This document shows positions 39,649-48,775 of a DNA stretch of 64,000 nucleotides, in pieces. Positions within the stretch are counted from its first letter, which is position 1, and each line of letters opens with the position of its first letter. The notes beneath the pieces are model-generated. The model saw only the letters and a list, made by a program, of their open reading frames with translations, was not told the DNA's origin and did no database searches. The position numbers and the translations under genes are program-made. The DNA is taken from positions 813,503-877,502 of the forward strand of contig NZ_PKIE01000001.1 in the NCBI RefSeq assembly GCF_002860865.1. Reading direction: 5' to 3'. The stretch comes from Streptococcus mitis. GTDB taxonomy: Bacteria; Bacillota; Bacilli; Lactobacillales; Streptococcaceae.

Positions 39649-40652
39649 TCTTCTCCTGTATAGACTGTTACATACAAATGACTGTCCTGCTGTTCAAAAG
39701 CCCGAATCAAGCGCTTAATCTGCTGGTCAGCCGTGTAAAAGAAAGAATAGCGCTTTTTATCCAGCTCGATATACTGATGTATCTCTAGCATCCTCTCTCT
39801 CATAGCTAGAAGAAATACTTTCCTTCCCTCATCTTTTAAAATAAAAGTACCATCAGCCTTTGTTTCAAAATGCTCATCTTTTAAACTCTCTTCCAAAATC
39901 AATTGCATGATCGTATTGTCTACAATGACTGGTCTCCACTCCTCCATCAAATCGCTCGCAAGACAAGCGTGATGACCATGGCTCTGATGTAGGATACCAA
40001 ATCCATAACTTAAGCCATTTTTCCGTATCAAACCCAAAAAGCAGGAATAAAGAATGGTGTAACCAAAATTAAGCAAACAGTTGAAACAATCCTCAGCAGG
40101 ACGCGTTCTACGACCATGAAAACGAAAAGAATCCGGTACTAGTAAGCTCAGATAGTAAAAATAAGATTTCGCAATACGACCTTCATACCCCATTATCTGT
40201 GAGATGGACTCGGCCTCCTTTATTTTTTGGAGAGTTAAATGAAAACGTCCAAAATCATCTACTGACAAGATTCCATCTTGATTATATCTTTTCAACAAGG
40301 AAAGTTGATGCTTAACTTTAGCAGATACGATTTCCTTTGAAAGAGCTAGACAAAAGTCTTGGTCTAGGCAAGCACTGACTTGTTTCTCTTGCTTATCAAA
40401 GTCTTCTTGACGATAAGAATCTAAACAAGCCAAAAATTTACCCTCGCTAGAAAAATAGTAGACATTAATATTCTCCCTTGCTAAAGCTCTCAATAATTGC
40501 GTACTTATTTGAGCCTGACCAAAAATTAAAAGATTGTCGACAAGGTAGATGGATACTTCTCTCTCGATTTCTCGCTGACTATTTTTTATGATGATTTTCT
40601 GATTGGATAGACCTAAAAAATAGTCCGATTTTTGTACAAATAAATCACTCAT
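39645..40652 (-). CDS. cas1: Cas1, CRISPR integrase
   Basis: A 335-residue Cas1 that inserts new spacers at the leader end. N-terminal beta domain to about residue 85. The alpha-helical catalytic domain has the metal ligands in GYEGRIAKSYF (Glu, about 146), LHQSHGHHACLASDLMEEWRP (His and Asp, about 220-235), with the usual spacing. cas1-cas2 form a separate two-gene unit upstream of the array, the same order as in the S. thermophilus Csm locus. ATG is preceded by GAGGAAAGTGATAG. Confidence 0.95.
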   Translation of the reverse strand: MSDLFVQKSDYFLGLSNQKIIIKNSQREIEREVSIYLVDNLLIFGQAQISTQLLRALARENINVYYFSSEGKFLACLDSYRQEDFDKQEKQVSACLDQDFCLALSKEIVSAKVKHQLSLLKRYNQDGILSVDDFGRFHLTLQKIKEAESISQIMGYEGRIAKSYFYYLSLLVPDSFRFHGRRTRPAEDCFNCLLNFGYTILYSCFLGLIRKNGLSYGFGILHQSHGHHACLASDLMEEWRPVIVDNTIMQLILEESLKDEHFETKADGTFILKDEGRKVFLLAMRERMLEIHQYIELDKKRYSFFYTADQQIKRLIRAFEQQDSHLYVTVYTGEE

Positions 40653-40687
40653 CTATCACTTTCCCTCCTCAAATCATAAAGGATACT

Positions 40688-40715
40688 AGTCTATCACTTT
40701 TCAAAAAATTGTCAA
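40688..40715 (-). promoter_or_regulatory. Promoter of cas1-cas2
   Basis: On the minus strand TTGACA, a 16-bp spacer and TAGACT lie 36 bp before the cas1 ATG. Confidence 0.65.
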
Positions 40716-40738
40716 CTATTTTTTGTACTTTTTTAAAA

Positions 40739-40770
40739 GAAAAAACGAACCAGCTTGACTGATTCGTTTT
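40739..40770 (-). terminator. Terminator of the potABCD operon
   Basis: AAAACGAATCAG and CTGGTTCGTTTT pair over a five-base loop, followed on the minus strand by a T run just after potD. Confidence 0.8.
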
Positions 40771-40784
40771 CCTACGTTTATCTT

Positions 40785-41855
40785 CTACTTCCGATACATT
40801 TTAAACTGTAGGAAGAGATCGCTATATTTGCCTGTCCATTTATGGTCAAATTTTTCATAAACTTCTAAGTGTTTCATGGTTTCAGCATCTGGATAGAAGG
40901 CTTTATCTTCTTTTTTCTCCTCTGGGAGTAATTCCTTAGATGGTAGGTTTGGTGTTGAATAGCCGACATACTCTGCATTTTTGAGAGCATTTTCGGGTTT
41001 CAACATAAAGTTGATAAAGGCATAGGCTGCATCTTGGTTTTTGACTGTTTTGGGAATGACCATATTGTCAAACCAAAGGTTGCTGGCCTCAGTCGGTACC
41101 ACATAGCGTAGATTTTCATTTTTCTCTAGCATTTGGCTGGCTTCACCAGAGAAGGTCACACCGATAGCAGCATTGTTCTGAATCATGTAGCCCTTCATCT
41201 CATCCGCCACAATAGCCTTGATATTTGGAGTCAATTTGTAGAGCTTATCAACTGTCTCTTCCAACTGCTGGGTATCCTTGGAGTTGAGGCTGTAGCCCAG
41301 AGAGTTGAGACCTAAACCCAATACCTCACGCGCCCCATCAAAAAGCATGATAGAGTTCTTATACTCTGGCTTCCAGAGATCATCCCAATGCTCAGGTGCT
41401 TCCTCTACCATGGTTTCATTGTAGACAATTCCCAAGGTTCCCCAGAAGTAAGGAATAGAGTATTTATTTCCTGGGTCAAAGGACTGGTTGAGGAACTCTG
41501 GCCCGATATTTTCAAGACCTTCAAGTTTTGAATAGTCAAGCGGTACCAAGAGGTCTTCGTCCTTCATCTTGTTAATCATGTATTCACTAGGAATGGCGAT
41601 ATCGTAGGTCGTTCCCCCTTGCTTGATCTTGGTATACATGGCTTCGTTGGAGTCAAAGGTCTCGTACTGGACTTGGATTCCTGTTTCTTCTGTAAACTTA
41701 GTCAAGAGTTCAGGATCGATATAGTCTCCCCAGTTGTAGATAACCAGTTTTTGACTATCTCGGCTATTGATTTTACTATCGAGATGAGTCGCAATTCCCC
41801 ACAAGACCAGGATAATGGCTACGATTCCTGCTAAAAATGAATAGAGTTTTTTCAT
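40785..41855 (-). CDS. potD: Spermidine/putrescine-binding protein PotD
   Basis: A 356-residue extracytoplasmic binding protein for polyamines. The N-terminal hydrophobic segment (about 5-23) has no lipobox Cys, so it is held as an uncleaved or cleaved anchor. The mature domain begins LVIYNWGDYIDPELL, which is the typical PotD/PotF start. Acidic and aromatic ligand residues occur in IPYFWGTLG and NLWFDNMVIPK. Last gene of potABCD, overlapping potC by four bases. PotD is a surface antigen and virulence-related protein in pneumococcus. Confidence 0.95.
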   Translation of the reverse strand: MKKLYSFLAGIVAIILVLWGIATHLDSKINSRDSQKLVIYNWGDYIDPELLTKFTEETGIQVQYETFDSNEAMYTKIKQGGTTYDIAIPSEYMINKMKDEDLLVPLDYSKLEGLENIGPEFLNQSFDPGNKYSIPYFWGTLGIVYNETMVEEAPEHWDDLWKPEYKNSIMLFDGAREVLGLGLNSLGYSLNSKDTQQLEETVDKLYKLTPNIKAIVADEMKGYMIQNNAAIGVTFSGEASQMLEKNENLRYVVPTEASNLWFDNMVIPKTVKNQDAAYAFINFMLKPENALKNAEYVGYSTPNLPSKELLPEEKKEDKAFYPDAETMKHLEVYEKFDHKWTGKYSDLFLQFKMYRK

Positions 41856-42625
41856 GCTTGCTCCTCCTTCTCACGTGAGATAAAGTAATATCCAACAACT
41901 AGGATAATACTAAAGAGAAAGACAAGGGCAGACAGAGCATTGATTTCTAGCGAAATCCCCTTACGAGCACGAGAGTAAATCTCGACTGACAGGGTTGAAA
42001 AGCCATTTCCCGTTACAAAGAAGGTCACAGCAAAGTCATCTAGCGAATAGGTGAAGGCCATGAAATAACCTGCAATGATAGACGGAGTCAGGTAAGGAAG
42101 CATGATTTCCTTGAACATCTGAAATTGACTGGCACCAAGGTCATAGGCCGCATGAATCATGTCACCGTTCATTTCCTTGAGTCGAGGCAAAACCATCAAG
42201 ACCACGATAGGAATCGAGAAGGCCACGTGACTAGATAGAACAGTCAAAAAGCCAAGTGAAAACTTGAGTTGGGTAAAGAGAATCAAGAAGCTGGCACCAA
42301 TCATAACATCAGGCGCAACCATGAGGATATTATTGAGTGAAAGAAAGGCTTCTTGGTATTTCTTACGAGACTGGTAAATGTAAATAGCTCCAAAAGTCCC
42401 GATAATGGTCGCAATCAAGGCTGACAAGAAGGCCAAGAAAAAGGTCTGGGTCACAATCAACATGAGACGACCATCGCCAAACATAGTTTTAAAATGGCTG
42501 AGGCTAAAGCCTGTAAAGCTATTCATGTCGTTGCCTGCGTTAAAGGCATAGCCAATCAGGTAAAAGATCGGCAGGTAGAGGACAAGAAAGACCAGTCCCA
42601 GATAAAGGTTGGCAAATTTTTTCAT
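41852..42625 (-). CDS. potC: Polyamine ABC transporter permease PotC
   Basis: A 257-residue permease with six hydrophobic segments and the EAA loop AAYDLGASQFQMFKEIMLPYL near residue 170. I set the start at 42625 ([10 protein letters not shown]) after AAAGGAGAGAACG. The in-frame extension to 42652 covers that site. It overlaps potB and potD by four bases each. Confidence 0.93.
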   Translation of the reverse strand: MKKFANLYLGLVFLVLYLPIFYLIGYAFNAGNDMNSFTGFSLSHFKTMFGDGRLMLIVTQTFFLAFLSALIATIIGTFGAIYIYQSRKKYQEAFLSLNNILMVAPDVMIGASFLILFTQLKFSLGFLTVLSSHVAFSIPIVVLMVLPRLKEMNGDMIHAAYDLGASQFQMFKEIMLPYLTPSIIAGYFMAFTYSLDDFAVTFFVTGNGFSTLSVEIYSRARKGISLEINALSALVFLFSIILVVGYYFISREKEEQA

Positions 42626-43428
42626 CGTTCTCTCCTTTCCTTGGTCACCCACATGGTGATGAACATGGTCAGGATGAGAATCACACCGATGGTTGAACCC
42701 ATACCGTAGTTATCATTGGTCAGGAAATTCTGTTCAATGGCTGTCCCCAAGGTGATAACGCGATTCCCACCAATCAAACGGGTCAGCATGAAGAGACTCA
42801 AGCTAGGAATAAAGACAGACTGAACTCCACTTCTCACACCGTTCATCGATAGAGGAAAGATAACATGTCGGAAGGTCTCCCACTTGGTCGCACCGAGGTC
42901 ATAGCTGGCATTGATGAGATTGTTATCCATATCGTCCAAGACATTGAAAATCGGCAAAATCATAAAGGGAAGCTCGATGTAGCTTGCGACAAAGATAAAG
43001 GAGAAATCGGTAAAGAGCAACTGTTGCGAACCGATTCCGATAAATTCAAGGAATTGGTTAATAGAGCCATTTTGACCAAAAATCCCAATAAAGGCATAGG
43101 CTTTAAGGAGCAAATTGATCCAGGTTGGCAGGATAATCAGCATGAGCCAAAGTTGACGGTGCTTGAGACGGGTCAAAAAGAGGGCTGTTGGATAGCTGAT
43201 AAGCAAGGTTACAAAGGTCACAATTCCTGCATAAAGCACGGAGTTAAAGCTCATTTTGAGGTAGGTCAAGTTTTGTGACGCAAAGTAAGATTTATAGTTT
43301 TCTATGCTAAACTGGCCTTCGATATTGAAAAAGGATTGACCGAAAATCAAGACCAAGGGTGCCAAGACAAAGAGGGCAATCCAAAGCATGTAGGGCACTA
43401 CAAAGAGTTTAGAGCTTGTTTTCTTCAT
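42622..43428 (-). CDS. potB: Polyamine ABC transporter permease PotB
   Basis: A 268-residue membrane subunit with six helices. The EAA loop is [21 protein letters not shown] near residue 185. The ATG at 43428 follows GAGGAGGAAAGAG. The in-frame extension to 43449 is not needed. Its first 20 bases overlap the end of potA. It pairs with PotC as the membrane channel. Confidence 0.93.
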   Translation of the reverse strand: MKKTSSKLFVVPYMLWIALFVLAPLVLIFGQSFFNIEGQFSIENYKSYFASQNLTYLKMSFNSVLYAGIVTFVTLLISYPTALFLTRLKHRQLWLMLIILPTWINLLLKAYAFIGIFGQNGSINQFLEFIGIGSQQLLFTDFSFIFVASYIELPFMILPIFNVLDDMDNNLINASYDLGATKWETFRHVIFPLSMNGVRSGVQSVFIPSLSLFMLTRLIGGNRVITLGTAIEQNFLTNDNYGMGSTIGVILILTMFITMWVTKERRER

Positions 43429-44566
43429 CTCTTTCCTCCTCGATTGCATTGATCAGACCTGCTTCTTGCTCTTCGATTTCCACGTATTCTTCGATACGAG
43501 CATCGAACTCTTCTTCGGTTTCATTGAGACGCATGATGTGGATGTCTTCTGGTTCAAAGTCCAGACCGATTTCCTCACCCACGATGGCCTTACGAGTTGA
43601 GTGGATCATCCATTCATTTCCAAGTTCGTCATAGGCGATAATTTCATAGTGGACTCCACGGAAGAGCTGGGTGTCGACCTTAACTTGGAGCTTGCCTTCT
43701 TCAGGAAGGGTAATACGCAAGTCCTCTGGACGAATCACGACCTCAACAGGTTCATTTGGCTTCATCCCCCCATCGACCGCTTCGAAGCGTTTGCCGTTAA
43801 ACTCAACCAAGTAGTCCTCAATCATGGTTCCTGGCAAGATATTTGACTCACCGATAAAGGTCGCAACAAAGTGATTGATCGGCTCATCGTAGATATCCAC
43901 AGGTGTTCCAGACTGGACAATCTCACCATCATTCATAACAAAAATCCAGTCACTCATGGCCAGCGCTTCTTCCTGATCGTGAGTGACAAAGACAAAGGTA
44001 ATGCCCAATCGTTGTTGTAGTTCACGCAGTTCGTACTGCATATCTGTTCGTAATTTTAAGTCAAGCGCTGACAGAGGCTCGTCCAACAAAACCACACGAG
44101 GTTGGTTGATGATGGCACGGGCAATAGCCACACGCTGGCGTTGTCCTCCAGATAGTTTACGAATGGAACGTTTTTCGTAACCTTCCAACTGAACCATCTT
44201 GAGAACTTCCGCTACGCGTTTCTCGATTTCTTTCTTATCAATCTTGCGCAAGCGGAGCGGAAAAGCAACATTTTCAAACACATTCATATGTGGAAACAAG
44301 GCATAGGATTGGAAGACCGTATGGACATCACGCTTGTTGGTTGGGATGTCATTGATACGGACACCGTCCAGCAAAATATCTCCTGTCGTCGCATCTAGCA
44401 AACCTGCAATGATGTTTAGGATAGTTGATTTCCCTGAACCAGATGCGCCTAGAAGGGTATAGAATTTCCCTTCTTCCAACTCAAAGTTGATATCTTTGAG
44501 AACCTTGGTGTTGCTGTCTTCAAAAACTTTAGAGACGTTTTTGAATTCAATAATTGGTTTTTTCAA
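43409..44566 (-). CDS. potA: Polyamine ABC transporter ATPase PotA
   Basis: A 385-residue ATPase. Walker [10 protein letters not shown] (about 37-45), Q-loop in [13 protein letters not shown], signature [14 protein letters not shown], Walker [13 protein letters not shown], switch His VTHDQEE. A C-terminal TOBE-like domain (about 280-350) is followed by an unusually acidic tail ([20 protein letters not shown]). The start codon is TTG. An out-of-frame ATG ten bases earlier, with its own AAGGA site, opens an eight-codon frame across the start. Downstream of murB across 159 bp containing a predicted RNA hairpin. Confidence 0.95.
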   Translation of the reverse strand: MKKPIIEFKNVSKVFEDSNTKVLKDINFELEEGKFYTLLGASGSGKSTILNIIAGLLDATTGDILLDGVRINDIPTNKRDVHTVFQSYALFPHMNVFENVAFPLRLRKIDKKEIEKRVAEVLKMVQLEGYEKRSIRKLSGGQRQRVAIARAIINQPRVVLLDEPLSALDLKLRTDMQYELRELQQRLGITFVFVTHDQEEALAMSDWIFVMNDGEIVQSGTPVDIYDEPINHFVATFIGESNILPGTMIEDYLVEFNGKRFEAVDGGMKPNEPVEVVIRPEDLRITLPEEGKLQVKVDTQLFRGVHYEIIAYDELGNEWMIHSTRKAIVGEEIGLDFEPEDIHIMRLNETEEEFDARIEEYVEIEEQEAGLINAIEEERDEENKL

Positions 44567-44610
44567 TTGTCATTTATTCCTTCTTTTTCATAGATTAACA
44601 GATCAAGGCT

Positions 44611-44672
44611 CTGTCAGGCCGCTACTAGCTCGTGTAGGAGATTGAACTGCCTACATTTTTCTGCACTGACGA
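44611..44672 (-). promoter_or_regulatory. Structured RNA between murB and potA
   Basis: On the minus strand GTCAG (44670-44666) pairs with CTGAC (44617-44613), enclosing a second stem CCTACA/TGTAGG read as TGTAGG (44655-44650) with CCTACA (44638-44633). The gap has no coding potential and no clear terminator, so a potA leader structure is possible. I do not recognise a known riboswitch. Confidence 0.35.
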
Positions 44673-44725
44673 TAGGCTTTCACCCCCTTTCCATGACATA
44701 GCAGCAGCTTTTTAGCCAAAGCTTC

Positions 44726-45631
44726 CTACTTGCTTTCACCTAAAATACGGACTTCTCTCTCAAGAGTAACGCCAGAGTGTTCCTTGACTTTTTCGATCAC
44801 AGACTCAATCAAGTCTTCGTAGTCTTTAGCCGTTCCGTCAGCAACATTGATCATAAATCCTGCGTGTTTTTCTGACACTTCTACGCCACCGATACGATAG
44901 CCTTTCAAGCCAGCTTCTGAAATTAATTGACCTGCAAAATGACCAACAGGACGCTTAAAGACCGAACCACAAGATGGGTATTCTAGAGGTTGTTTGAGTT
45001 CACGTAGGTGCGTCAAGCGGTCCATTTCTTGCTTGATAACCTGATGGGCTCCTGGAGCTAGGGCAAATTTAGCTGACAAGACAACTGCACCAGACTCTTG
45101 AATAGCTGAATGGCGGTACCCAAAAGCCAAATCTTTTGCAGACAGGGTCTCGATTTCTCCATCCTTGGTCAAGACCTTACAAGACTGCAAGATGTGGGCA
45201 ATCTCACCACCATAGGCACCTGCATTCATAAAGACAGCACCGCCAACGCTCCCTGGAATGCCACAAGCAAACTCAAAGCCAGTCAAACTATGACGAAGGG
45301 CAATGCGAGTTGTTTCAATCAAGTTAGCACCTGCTTCTGCTTCAATAGTATAGCCATCAACAGAAACATTATTGAGCTTGTCACACAAGATGACAAATCC
45401 ACGAATTCCACCATCACGAACGATGATGTTGCTGGCATTCCCAAGAACCATCCAAGGGATATTTTCTTGATTGGCAAATTTGACAACGCGAGCCAACTCA
45501 AAACGATTTCGTGGAAAGACCAAATAATCGGCCTCTCCACCTACTTTTGTATAACTATAGCTATGCAAGGGTTCTTTAAAACGGATATCAATCCCTTCTA
45601 AAATTTCAAGCATTTTTTCTTTTACTGACAT
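44726..45631 (-). CDS. murB: UDP-N-acetylenolpyruvoylglucosamine reductase (MurB)
   Basis: A 301-residue FAD enzyme that reduces enolpyruvyl-UDP-GlcNAc to UDP-MurNAc. The FAD-binding half has [13 protein letters not shown] and [12 protein letters not shown]. The substrate half has [23 protein letters not shown] (cited in pieces: [19 protein letters not shown]), YRHS, and the type IIa signature [11 protein letters not shown] with the catalytic Ser. Full length. Upstream TGGTATAAT and AAAGGAAGAGTGTC give a standard promoter and ribosome-binding site. Confidence 0.97.
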   Translation of the reverse strand: MSVKEKMLEILEGIDIRFKEPLHSYSYTKVGGEADYLVFPRNRFELARVVKFANQENIPWMVLGNASNIIVRDGGIRGFVILCDKLNNVSVDGYTIEAEAGANLIETTRIALRHSLTGFEFACGIPGSVGGAVFMNAGAYGGEIAHILQSCKVLTKDGEIETLSAKDLAFGYRHSAIQESGAVVLSAKFALAPGAHQVIKQEMDRLTHLRELKQPLEYPSCGSVFKRPVGHFAGQLISEAGLKGYRIGGVEVSEKHAGFMINVADGTAKDYEDLIESVIEKVKEHSGVTLEREVRILGESK

Positions 45632-45718
45632 GACACTCTTCCTTTTACAAAATTCATTCCATTATACCATTTTTAAGACCATTTGACGACCCTAAAAAAA
45701 TCTTGGGCTTATTTTAAA

Positions 45719-45744
45719 CAAAAAAGAGGTTTCCCCTCTTTTTA
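45719..45744 (-). terminator. Terminator of the YhfC-like gene
   Basis: AAAAAGAGG and CCTCTTTTTT pair over a short loop, with a T run on the minus strand. It overlaps the stop codon at 45742. Confidence 0.7.
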
Positions 45745-46494
45745 TGATTTTTTGCAAAAGATTGCCTTTGTTCCATAGGCAACCAGAACAAGTTCAAGTG
45801 CTAGGACAACTTCAACCAAGACTGGATTGGTCAACCAGCCAACTTGGGCAAGAGATGGTGCCAGATCAAAGAAGGCATGTAGGCCATAGGCTGCTAGGAG
45901 ATAAATCCATTTCTTCTGGCGAACAGCTTGGTAAACCCAAACAGTCAAGAGTAATTGGAAACCTAGCGCCAAGATTCTCTCAAAACCAAGCAAATAAATC
46001 TGCCAGACTGATAGCGACTGAATAGTTTTCAACATATTTTCAGACAGCAATTGCATAACCTGTGGATTTTGCGTTTGAACTGCTGAGAGAACGATGTAGA
46101 GATTGATCAAACTAGTAAGACCTAAGAAAATCAACTCCAAGCCACCATGCCCCAATCCATAAGCCAAGGCATCTGCCTTTTCCAAACTTCTCTTTTTCTC
46201 CAACCATTTGAAGAAAACAAGACGAGCTGTTTCCTCAAAAAGAGCTGCCATGGCTAGTCCATAGACAATATAGACAAACGGATGGTCTTGCAAGAGGGCA
46301 ATACTACCGTCTTTTTGAGGATGAAGAACTATGATATGAATCAATTTTTCTAGAATCTGTGAAGAGAGAAAGAAGGCAACAGCCCCCAAGCCCAAGACAG
46401 CTAGATTAATCTGGTATTTCTTTTTGGTATACCAAATACTCCCTAGCAAGAGAGCCAGCAACAGCACCATGGTAATGATAATATGAGTGGTCAT
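45742..46494 (-). CDS. YhfC-family membrane protein (putative intramembrane protease)
   Basis: A 250-residue protein with about seven hydrophobic helices. It fits the YhfC family: a helix with paired glutamates (LFEETARLVFF, about 85-95), a His in YGLGHGGLELIFLG (about 115) and a second His-Asp pair in GLHAFFDL (about 210). These resemble the glutamate/histidine sites of CPBP/PrsW-like intramembrane proteases, but catalysis is not shown for the family as far as I know. It is nine bases downstream of alsD on the same strand and probably co-transcribed. Confidence 0.8.
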   Translation of the reverse strand: MTTHIIITMVLLLALLLGSIWYTKKKYQINLAVLGLGAVAFFLSSQILEKLIHIIVLHPQKDGSIALLQDHPFVYIVYGLAMAALFEETARLVFFKWLEKKRSLEKADALAYGLGHGGLELIFLGLTSLINLYIVLSAVQTQNPQVMQLLSENMLKTIQSLSVWQIYLLGFERILALGFQLLLTVWVYQAVRQKKWIYLLAAYGLHAFFDLAPSLAQVGWLTNPVLVEVVLALELVLVAYGTKAIFCKKS

Positions 46495-46503
46495 TTTCGT
46501 CTC

Positions 46504-47235
46504 CTATTCTGCCTTTTCAATATCTTTTTTCATCTCGTCAACATTGAACTTAGCAAACAAGTATTGACGGTCTTGGACTGGGAAACGTTGGTCCAACTGG
46601 TCAACTGCTCCCACCTCGATAATGCCTTCCTTGATGACAAAGTCCATGACATGCCCACCGAAGGTCAGGTCATCTGAAATGAAGTGCAGATGGTAGCCTG
46701 CCACACTAACTCCATGGAAAATCTCTGGCGTCCAGAAACCAACGATGGTCCCCGCCACATTGTCACGACTATATTCCGGTTGATGGGTTGCAACCTCAGC
46801 AAACTTGGTATCTGGTGTTGACTTAGGAATCATACGCACATGCATATGCGAAAATTCCCCACGAATCTTAATAGAACGGAAAAGATTTTCTCCATCATAA
46901 TAAGACTCAATCCGCTCTTCCAATTCCTTGTCTGTCATCTCAAAGCGCTGTCGGAAAATAACCTCTGCCTGATGCGGTACTACTGCTGCATAAGGAATAA
47001 GGGCATCTGGTGATACTTCCACAATTTCTGGCTGGTCTCCAGACCCTTTGGCCTGATAAGCCTTGCCATCTAAGACAATCAATTCTCCATCAATAGAATC
47101 CAAGGTTCCCAAACCAAGGTCGCCATGCTCTAGTAATTCTCCTACCGTCATGGTACCACCATAAAGGCCAGCCATCAAGGCTCCAAGGGTATTGTATTGA
47201 AATAATTTCACTGGTTCCTGCACGTTCTTATCCAT
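46504..47235 (-). CDS. alsD: Alpha-acetolactate decarboxylase
   Basis: A 243-residue enzyme that converts acetolactate to acetoin, drawing pyruvate from acid production and controlling branched-chain amino-acid precursors. The zinc-ligand region is GYHLHFISDD (about 190-200), with FSHMHVRMI and FWTPEIFHGV before it, and FGGHVMDFVIKEG after. Family length is normal. Promoter TGG-TATACT lies upstream on the minus strand in the region shared with the divergent MocR-type gene. Confidence 0.95.
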   Translation of the reverse strand: MDKNVQEPVKLFQYNTLGALMAGLYGGTMTVGELLEHGDLGLGTLDSIDGELIVLDGKAYQAKGSGDQPEIVEVSPDALIPYAAVVPHQAEVIFRQRFEMTDKELEERIESYYDGENLFRSIKIRGEFSHMHVRMIPKSTPDTKFAEVATHQPEYSRDNVAGTIVGFWTPEIFHGVSVAGYHLHFISDDLTFGGHVMDFVIKEGIIEVGAVDQLDQRFPVQDRQYLFAKFNVDEMKKDIEKAE

Positions 47236-47322
47236 TCTCTTTCTTATCTGTTATTCTATAAATGTTACTCCTAAGTATACCACATTTGCCCCTAGATGTG
47301 AAAGAGAGAAACACCCTAGACA

Positions 47323-47351
47323 TTGCCAAGAAGGAAAAAAAAGGGTACAAT
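47323..47351 (+). promoter_or_regulatory. Promoter of the MocR-type gene
   Basis: TTGCCA, a 17-bp spacer and TACAAT. It faces away from the alsD promoter within a 140-bp intergenic region. Confidence 0.7.
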
Positions 47352-47376
47352 GTAACAAAATCAAGGGAGGTCTGGA

Positions 47377-48648
47377 ATGAAGAAACAAAGCAAGTACCAA
47401 GAGGTCATAGCTTATCTGAAAAATAGTATCGAGTCTGGACGCTTTCCAACGGGAAGTCGCCTGCCTTCTATCCGTCAACTGAGCCTTGACTTTCACTGTA
47501 GCAAGGATACCATTCAACGAGCCCTACTGGAATTACGACACGAACAATACCTCTATGCCAAGCCCCAGAGTGGCTACTATGTATTAGAACAAGGGCAACA
47601 TCAAGATCTAGAAATCGAGGTTACGGACGAACATGCCAGCGCCTATGACGATTTCCGACTCTGTGTCAATGAAACCTTAATTGGCCGAGAAAACTACCTC
47701 TTCAACTACTATGACAACCAAGAAGGTTTAGAAGACTTAAGACAATCCATTCATAAGCTACTCTTTGACCAAGCCCTCTACTGCAAGGCTGACCAACTGG
47801 TACTGACTTCTGGCACCCAGCAAGCCTTATTTATTCTCTCTCAAATATCCTTTCCTAGCCAAGCCAAGGAAATCTTGGTGGAACAACCGACCTACCATCG
47901 GATGAATCGTCTCTTGATTGCTCAGGGTCTGGACTATCAAACCATTGAACGAGGTATTGATGGGATTGACTTGGAGGAGCTGGAAGGCCACTTCAAAACA
48001 AGAAAAATTAAGTTTTTCTACACCATTCCTCGTTTTCACTATCCTCTGGGGCATTCCTATTCTGAGCAGGACAAACGAGCTATTCTTGACTTAGCTGCCA
48101 AGTATGGTGTCTATATCGTAGAGGACGACTATTTGGGGGATTTGGACTCCAAGAAGGGCCAGACCTTCCACTATCTAGATACAGAGGAGCGCGTCATTTA
48201 TATCAAGTCCTTCTCAACCAGCCTCTTTCCAGCCCTGCGGATTACGGCACTCATTCTGCCAAATGCTATCAAAGAAGCCTTTGTGGCCTACAAAAATATC
48301 CTAGACTACGACAGCAACCTCATCATGCAAAAGGCCTTATCACTCTATATTGACAGTCAATTATTTGAGAAAAATCGTCTGGCTCGCTTGTCCAATCAGG
48401 AAACTTACCAAAAACAAATCGAGGAAATCTTAACTAAAACACCTTGTCCCCTTCCTCACTTTCCGCTTCATGATGGTTTATTGCTAGACCTCAGACAGTA
48501 TCCTAAAATCGCCAGCCTAAAACACAGTCAGCTGAAATTGGACTTCTTTGAGGAGGCTTACTTGGATGCCTGCCCTTATCAATTTGCCAAGGTATCCTTA
48601 GAAAATCTGGAAAAGGTTTTAAACTATTTAAAAGCAGAATTGGATTGA
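47377..48648 (+). CDS. MocR/PdxR-type regulator: GntR HTH fused to aminotransferase
   Basis: A 423-residue fusion. Residues 1-70 form a winged helix of the GntR type (FPTGSRLPSIRQLSLDFHCS with KDTIQRALLEL). Residues about 100-420 are a fold-type I aminotransferase: SGTQQALFI, EQPTYHRMN, EDDYLGDL, and the PLP lysine in YIKSFSTSLFPALRI. Such proteins are PLP- or amino-acid-responsive regulators, often activating an adjacent divergent gene. Here that neighbour is alsD-yhfC, so control of alsD is possible but unproven. Confidence 0.9.
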   Translation: MKKQSKYQEVIAYLKNSIESGRFPTGSRLPSIRQLSLDFHCSKDTIQRALLELRHEQYLYAKPQSGYYVLEQGQHQDLEIEVTDEHASAYDDFRLCVNETLIGRENYLFNYYDNQEGLEDLRQSIHKLLFDQALYCKADQLVLTSGTQQALFILSQISFPSQAKEILVEQPTYHRMNRLLIAQGLDYQTIERGIDGIDLEELEGHFKTRKIKFFYTIPRFHYPLGHSYSEQDKRAILDLAAKYGVYIVEDDYLGDLDSKKGQTFHYLDTEERVIYIKSFSTSLFPALRITALILPNAIKEAFVAYKNILDYDSNLIMQKALSLYIDSQLFEKNRLARLSNQETYQKQIEEILTKTPCPLPHFPLHDGLLLDLRQYPKIASLKHSQLKLDFFEEAYLDACPYQFAKVSLENLEKVLNYLKAELD

Positions 48649-48670
48649 CTTCCAACTCTGCTTTTTTCTT

Positions 48671-48775
48671 ATACTCTTCGAAAATCAAATTCAAACCACG
48701 TCAGCGTCGCCTTACCGTACTCAAGTACAGCTTGCGGCTAGCTTCCTAGTTTGCTCTTTGATTTTCATTGAGTAT
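48671..48775 (-). repeat. BOX-type intergenic repeat
   Basis: Starts ATACTCTTCGAAAATCAAAT, contains ACGTCAGCGTCGCCTTACCG (one mismatch from the reverse of the BOX-A1R motif) and ends TTTTCATTGAGTAT. It lies between convergent genes and touches the stop codon of the lipoprotein gene. Confidence 0.9.

Noticed and set aside
42865..43278. A 137-codon plus-strand frame inside potB
   Set aside because: Antisense shadow of a permease gene; low-complexity polar composition and no initiation signal.
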